Shown here piece after piece: positions 59,938 through 64,000 of a stretch of 64,000 nucleotides of DNA. The stretch is from Tetrastigma voinierianum (lineage: Eukaryota > Streptophyta > Magnoliopsida > Vitales > Vitaceae). Within the stretch, counting starts at the first letter, position 1. Each line of letters starts with the position of its first letter. The notes below the pieces were generated by a model. It worked only from the letters and a program-made list of their open reading frames with translations. It was not told the origin of the DNA and searched no databases. The position numbers and the translations under genes are program-made. The stretch covers positions 186,001 through 250,000 of the forward strand of contig JAEQBH010004663.1 of NCBI GenBank assembly GCA_016808115.1, written 5' to 3'.

Positions 59938-60329
59938 ACATAAAAAAAATGAAGATCATTGACGATTGTGGATAAACCCATAATCTGTAGGCAAAAGAAA
60001 TTGGAGGTAGAGAACATCTGTTACCTCAATCGCGTCTTATGAGCTCTTAATAACCGCCCCACCCCACCCCCCAAACCTTTCCAAGCCTCCCCTTCTTTCT
60101 TTTGTATTGGTTCTCCCTCCTAGCCCTCAAGAAAATAAAGAAAAAAAAAAAAAAACCCTCCACCCAACCGTTGTCCTCCAACCATGTCATATATATGTAT
60201 ATTCTCCTAAAAATCAAAGAACATCTTCATACACGTATAAAAAATATATATATGATTTTAAGAACACCTCTTTTCCAAAAAAAAATGTGGCCCTTTGGAT
60301 GCCTACCACGTGAGGGTCTCCACATATTG
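59938..60329. repeat. Direct repeat, copy 2 (about 392 bp)
   Basis: It matches 57352-57697 from ACATAAAAAAAATGAAGATC to GGGTCTCCACA. It is longer because of an extra C-rich and A-rich stretch in the middle (60050-60160). The CACGTG core lies at about 60307-60312. Confidence 0.9.
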
Positions 60330-61911
60330 TTTTTTTTTTTAAATAATGGTTAATCAAAGATTTAATCAACTTGATATGGTTAGATTTTTATTTATATAGA
60401 TAAAAACAAAAAAACAAAAACCAACTATCGATTTATTTCCTATAACACGGTTTGGTTAACATCCATATGCCCATAACGGGAATTTATACATATAAGCCAA
60501 ATATGCAACTATTTGGATAAACAATTGAAGTCAAGCATACTCATACTTCATGGAAATCTTGTATTGAGTCCCATATTACATGAGCATGAGGTATGAATGG
60601 AAAAAGGCTACATATAAAGTATTTTTACAATATATTCTCGGAGTTATTTTTATATGTACATGTATGTCAATATAAAGAGAGATCTTATGTTTTATACACA
60701 ACGAGAAAAATTGAAAACAATAATATCATTTGTATTATTCAGTACATTCTTACAAAAAATAATTGTCTAATGGTAAAAAAGTAATGATTACTAAAAATAA
60801 CTCCAAACTACCCCTAACTTCTTCCTACTTGAAATTCAAGAAGAAAAAAAAAAAACCTTTTTTTCTTCTTCTTCTTCCTCCTCATCATCCAGATATGATG
60901 TGCAGCCACGCTTGCTTTTCTTTTTTCTTCTTCTTCTTCTTCTTCTTCTTCTTTTTCTTGATCTTTTTCTTCTTCCTCACCAAGATAAGACGTCTAACCA
61001 CATCTTCTTCTTCCTCACATCCCTTCGACCACTTTGAACCATCTACAATAAGCTAATGCCAAAAACCCTAACTTCTTCTTCATCCTTGGACCACGATTCC
61101 ATTATAGGTTCCTCCATCTCGTCTTGTTGGCCCCTTTGAAGCATCTACAGGTAAGAAGGTAATCCCAAAACCCTAATATCTTCTTTTTCTTCTTCTTCAT
61201 TTGAACACTTTTTCCTCATTGGAACACCCATCATGAGATTTCCATGGGAAGGAAGAAAGCTTCCTCATGAGATTTCTGTTGTAATGTGATAATACCATGT
61301 GATTTGGTATATTGGACGAGCTTCCTTGTTTTTGAAATTGGTATCACCATAACATACTCGATGTTACTACTATAACATAATGGGGGTACTACTCAGTACT
61401 ACCATAATGAAAAAATGTGCAAAATGGAAAAAAAAAATGTCAAGACCCCATACAAATAAGTATATTATACACCTATTACATGTTTATGGCTGTAATGAGT
61501 CAGACCATTGGTTAGGTACCTATTTTGAATTAGTGGTATAATATATTGGGTGTACTGCCATAATATACTCGGTGTACTACCCGGTACTACCATAACATTT
61601 GGTTATTATTTAATATATTATGGATGCCTAACAAGTAGTAGTTATGTTTTTAGGTAAATTTAGAGAGAAAATGACAAACTATTATGTTATATTTGTTGGT
61701 CGAAAACGTGGAGTATGTGATGGATTGAATGTCAAACAAGGGTAATATTCTACAAAGGGGGTCATACAAAGCCTACACTTTCAAGACCTACTGTGATCAT
61801 TGAGTGCTATATCCCACCAGATGGAAGACACTGATGGGATCTGAGTGCTTCAATGTCTTCCCTACTCTAATTGTGGACATGAAGATGGCAAATAGAAGTG
61901 TTCAGAAGTGT
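60330..61911. other. Intergenic DNA with a (CTT)n tract, no gene
   Basis: A (CTT)n pyrimidine tract lies at 60919-60960 within a longer CT-rich stretch (60850-61030). Around 61340-61590 the phrase GTACTACC or GGTACTACCATAA recurs several times. No coding sequence or element end supported. Confidence 0.5.
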
Positions 61912-62182
61912 TGCTTAACACCCCAAATTATACCACGACGGTTTTATAACATGTTTTGGTGCCTTAAAAATAATCATATATTAAATCGAATAAAATAATG
62001 CTAAAAGAAAATTTCGAAAACCAGAATTTATACGAAAGACAAGAGGAGTAAATTGGTCATTCACCAATTTAGGACTGAGGTACTATTTAAGAAGGGTAGA
62101 GGCCAAAAATTAGATTAACATATATTGTAGTGCAAATAATTGAGTGATGGAGGGCTAAAGTGCAAATAAAGGAGAAATTAAC

Positions 62183-62241
62183 TATAAATAGGAGGTGAGA
62201 GCAAAAATATCTCATCTTTGGTCTCATTTTTGGAGACCAAA
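62183..62241 (+). promoter_or_regulatory. TATA box and downstream hairpin in the LTR
   Basis: TATAAATA is at 62183-62190. TTTGGTCTC (62217-62225) and GAGACCAAA (62233-62241) form a perfect 9-bp stem with a 7-nt loop, beginning about 34 nt after the TATA start. That would put the stem at or just after the expected transcription start. Confidence 0.6.
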
Positions 62242-62859
62242 CGTGAAGAGGAAGAGAAGAAGAGAAGGGAAGAGGAAGAAGAGAAGAGGGAAGAGGAAGA
62301 GAGGGAGGAGCCAAGAAGGTAAAAAGTTTACATGATTTTTGGTATGGAAGTCTAGTTTTTGTATGGAATTAGTATGGTTTTGGGTATGGAAACTAAGAGT
62401 TTTGTATGGGTTGTATGGATTCAAGTATGGAATTTGTCTAAAATGTATGGATACATGTTTGGGTGGTATGAAGTAACCCTCATGTGTAAGAGTGCAATAT
62501 GGATATTTGTACATTAATTATATGGAAATTTACCCCAGATTTGTATGGAATTTTGTATGAAACTTTGTATGAATTGTGTATAGAAAGTAGGGATTTTCCC
62601 ATTTGTGGAGTTAAATTAACCCTAACCTAGCTTTGATTGTGTTTGGGTTTAGTGAAACCCTAATTGGTAGAAGATATGTAAAGATAGATGGATGTTCTTT
62701 TCTAGGGTTTTGAGGAAACTACTCTACCCCAGAATTAGCGTGTTCGGGTTTGGGGAGAAAACCGGGTTGTTAAGATATGTATCAAGGAAGTCCCTTGAGT
62801 TGATTATAGTCCATAAGAAGTGTTTAGAAGAATTTTAGAGTGAGTTTCGGGGATTTTCG

Positions 62860-63840
62860 AGAAAATGACAAAAACAGTGGGTACGCTCTGAAGTCTTTGC
62901 AAGTTCTTGATTTCTTCATGGCTTGCAATTTGCATAACTCCTTCGTTAGGACTCCGATTTGGGTGTTCTTAGACTCTATGGAAAGCCCTTTGAGTCTAGA
63001 ATCCATCTATATATAGCTTGATATAATCTTGAGCTTATAATAAGTTCGAAAATGACAAAAAAAAAAAAAAAACCGGTGTTCTTTGCTCTTCTTTTTCAAA
63101 TCTTTATGATTCTTGATTTCTTCGTGGCTTGCAATTTATAACTCCTTAGTTGGGACTTAGTTTGGGTGTTCTTGAGACTCTATGGAAAGCCCTTTGAGTC
63201 TAGAATCTATCCATATATGAATTAATATAATATTGAGCTTATATAGTACACCCAGAAAATTACAAAGGCGATGGTTATTCTTCTTTAGTGCGGAGTGCTA
63301 TGATTCTTGATTTCTTCGTGGCTTTACAACTTGCATAACTCCTTCGTTAGGACTTCGTTATGGGTATTCTTGGACTCTATGGCCTTTGAGTCTAGAATCT
63401 ATCCATATATAGATTGATATAATATTGAGCTTATAGTACACCCGAAAATGACAAAAGATAGCTCGAAAATGACAAAGACAATGAAACGCTGGCTGCTGTA
63501 GTCTTTCTGGTTGTGATTTTTCTTCCGCGGCTTTGCAACTTGCATAACTCCGCCGATTTGGAGCTTAAGTTATGGGTATTCTTGGACTCTATGGAAGACC
63601 TTTGAGTCTAGAATCTATCCATATATAGATTACTGATATAATATTGAGGCTTATAGGTACGAAAATGACAAAACCGGCGAAAATGAAAACGGTGGTTGTT
63701 CTTTAGCTGCTGCTTGGTGTTGTAAGTTCTTGATTTTCTTCCACGGCTTGCAACTTGCATAACTCATGATTGGACTCGTTATGGTATTCTTGGATTCTAT
63801 AGAGCTCATTGAGTCTAGAATATAACCATATGCTATTGTG
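62860..63840 (+). repeat. About 205-bp tandem repeat inside the LTR
   Basis: GAGTCTAGAAT recurs at 62992, 63196, 63388, 63604 and 63811. Each unit also holds GAAAATGACAAA, TTCTTGATTTCTTC, GGCTTGCAACTTGCATAACT and CTCTATGGAAAGCC. That gives five copies with growing small differences toward the right. Confidence 0.9.
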
Positions 63841-64000
63841 GCATTTGGTGCCCACATATTATGCGAAAATTGAATTTTGTACCAAGTGTACTAATCGCTT
63901 GGTTAAAGTTAGTGGAATACATGGTAAGAAAGGATGTAGATATGAACAAGAAATAGCAATATATGTAGATTTGATATGTAAAGGAGTATAGATAAGAAAA

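Larger units (their letters stand above)
61912..64000 (+). repeat. Chromovirus-like LTR, 5' part, runs off the window
   Basis: It starts TGCTTAACACCCCAAATTAT, close to the TGTAACACCCCCAAATTACG start of the solo LTR at 45719. Both continue with a GTAAATTGGT block about 130 bp in. A TATAAATA box at 62183-62190 is followed by a purine-rich leader and repeated GTATGGA words, as in the 45.7-kb LTR. The other end is outside the window, so it may be a solo LTR or part of a full element. Confidence 0.65.

Noticed and set aside
57352..60329. LTR retrotransposon bounded by the 350-bp repeats
   Set aside because: The repeats do not start TG or end CA, no PBS follows the first and no purine tract precedes the second.
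60763..61056. Plus-strand open frame of 97 codons
   Set aside because: It is largely translated microsatellite (runs of K and F) from the (CTT)n region.

Overview
The window reads as a stretch of nuclear, intergenic DNA from a flowering plant, probably a eudicot; the species cannot be named from sequence alone. I found no convincing intact host gene, no tRNA or rRNA and no CRISPR. Nearly everything recognisable is a mobile element, and every element coding region is broken by frameshifts and stops. The lineages point to a plant: a Tat-like Ty3/gypsy pol, several Ty1/copia elements with initiator-Met-type primer binding sites, long chromovirus-like solo LTRs, TRIM-like miniature elements and a hAT transposon with a plant-type zinc-finger transposase.

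Layout, left to right. 1-3.9 kb: 5' part of a Tat-like Ty3/gypsy element on the minus strand (LTR, PBS, gag, protease, RT), cut by the window edge. 3.9-6.2 kb: AT-rich spacer with a 90-bp tandem duplication. 6.2-10.5 kb: a plus-strand element with two LTRs whose interior is two tandem-repeat arrays and no pol. 10.5-12.5 kb: AT-rich spacer with a long (TA)n tract. 12.5-15.0 kb: a cluster of TRIM-like copies, two of them joined in opposite orientation, around a copia LTR with its PBS and gag start. 17.0-18.5 kb: a short LTR element with no coding capacity, flanked by a 10-bp direct repeat. 19.3-25.1 kb: a decayed copia element on the minus strand. 25.7-26.0 kb: a tandem repeat. 26.3-28.1 kb: a solo LTR with a perfect 5-bp target duplication.

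28.3-40.4 kb holds one copia family in a rearranged cluster: two LTRs in tandem and a minus-strand pol on the left, fused head to head to a plus-strand gag-pol, an LTR, a second partial pol and a final LTR on the right. 40.4-41.4 kb carries a run of local tandem duplications. 44.5-47.8 kb: a copia-like LTR interrupted by a solo chromovirus-like LTR with a perfect 5-bp target duplication. 50.4-57.2 kb: a hAT transposon with inverted ends, whose minus-strand transposase gene is split by a 3-kb LTR insertion. 57.4-60.3 kb: a roughly 350-bp block present twice as direct repeats, enclosing a 27-bp minisatellite. 61.9-64.0 kb: the start of another chromovirus-like LTR, with a TATA box, a hairpin and a roughly 205-bp internal repeat, running off the edge.

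The parts do not form a pathway. The window records repeated insertion, LTR-LTR recombination, nesting and local duplication. The most unusual items are the inverted copia cluster, the repeat-filled Tat-like element, the nested hAT, the opposed TRIM pair and the 27-bp array that stays open on both strands.
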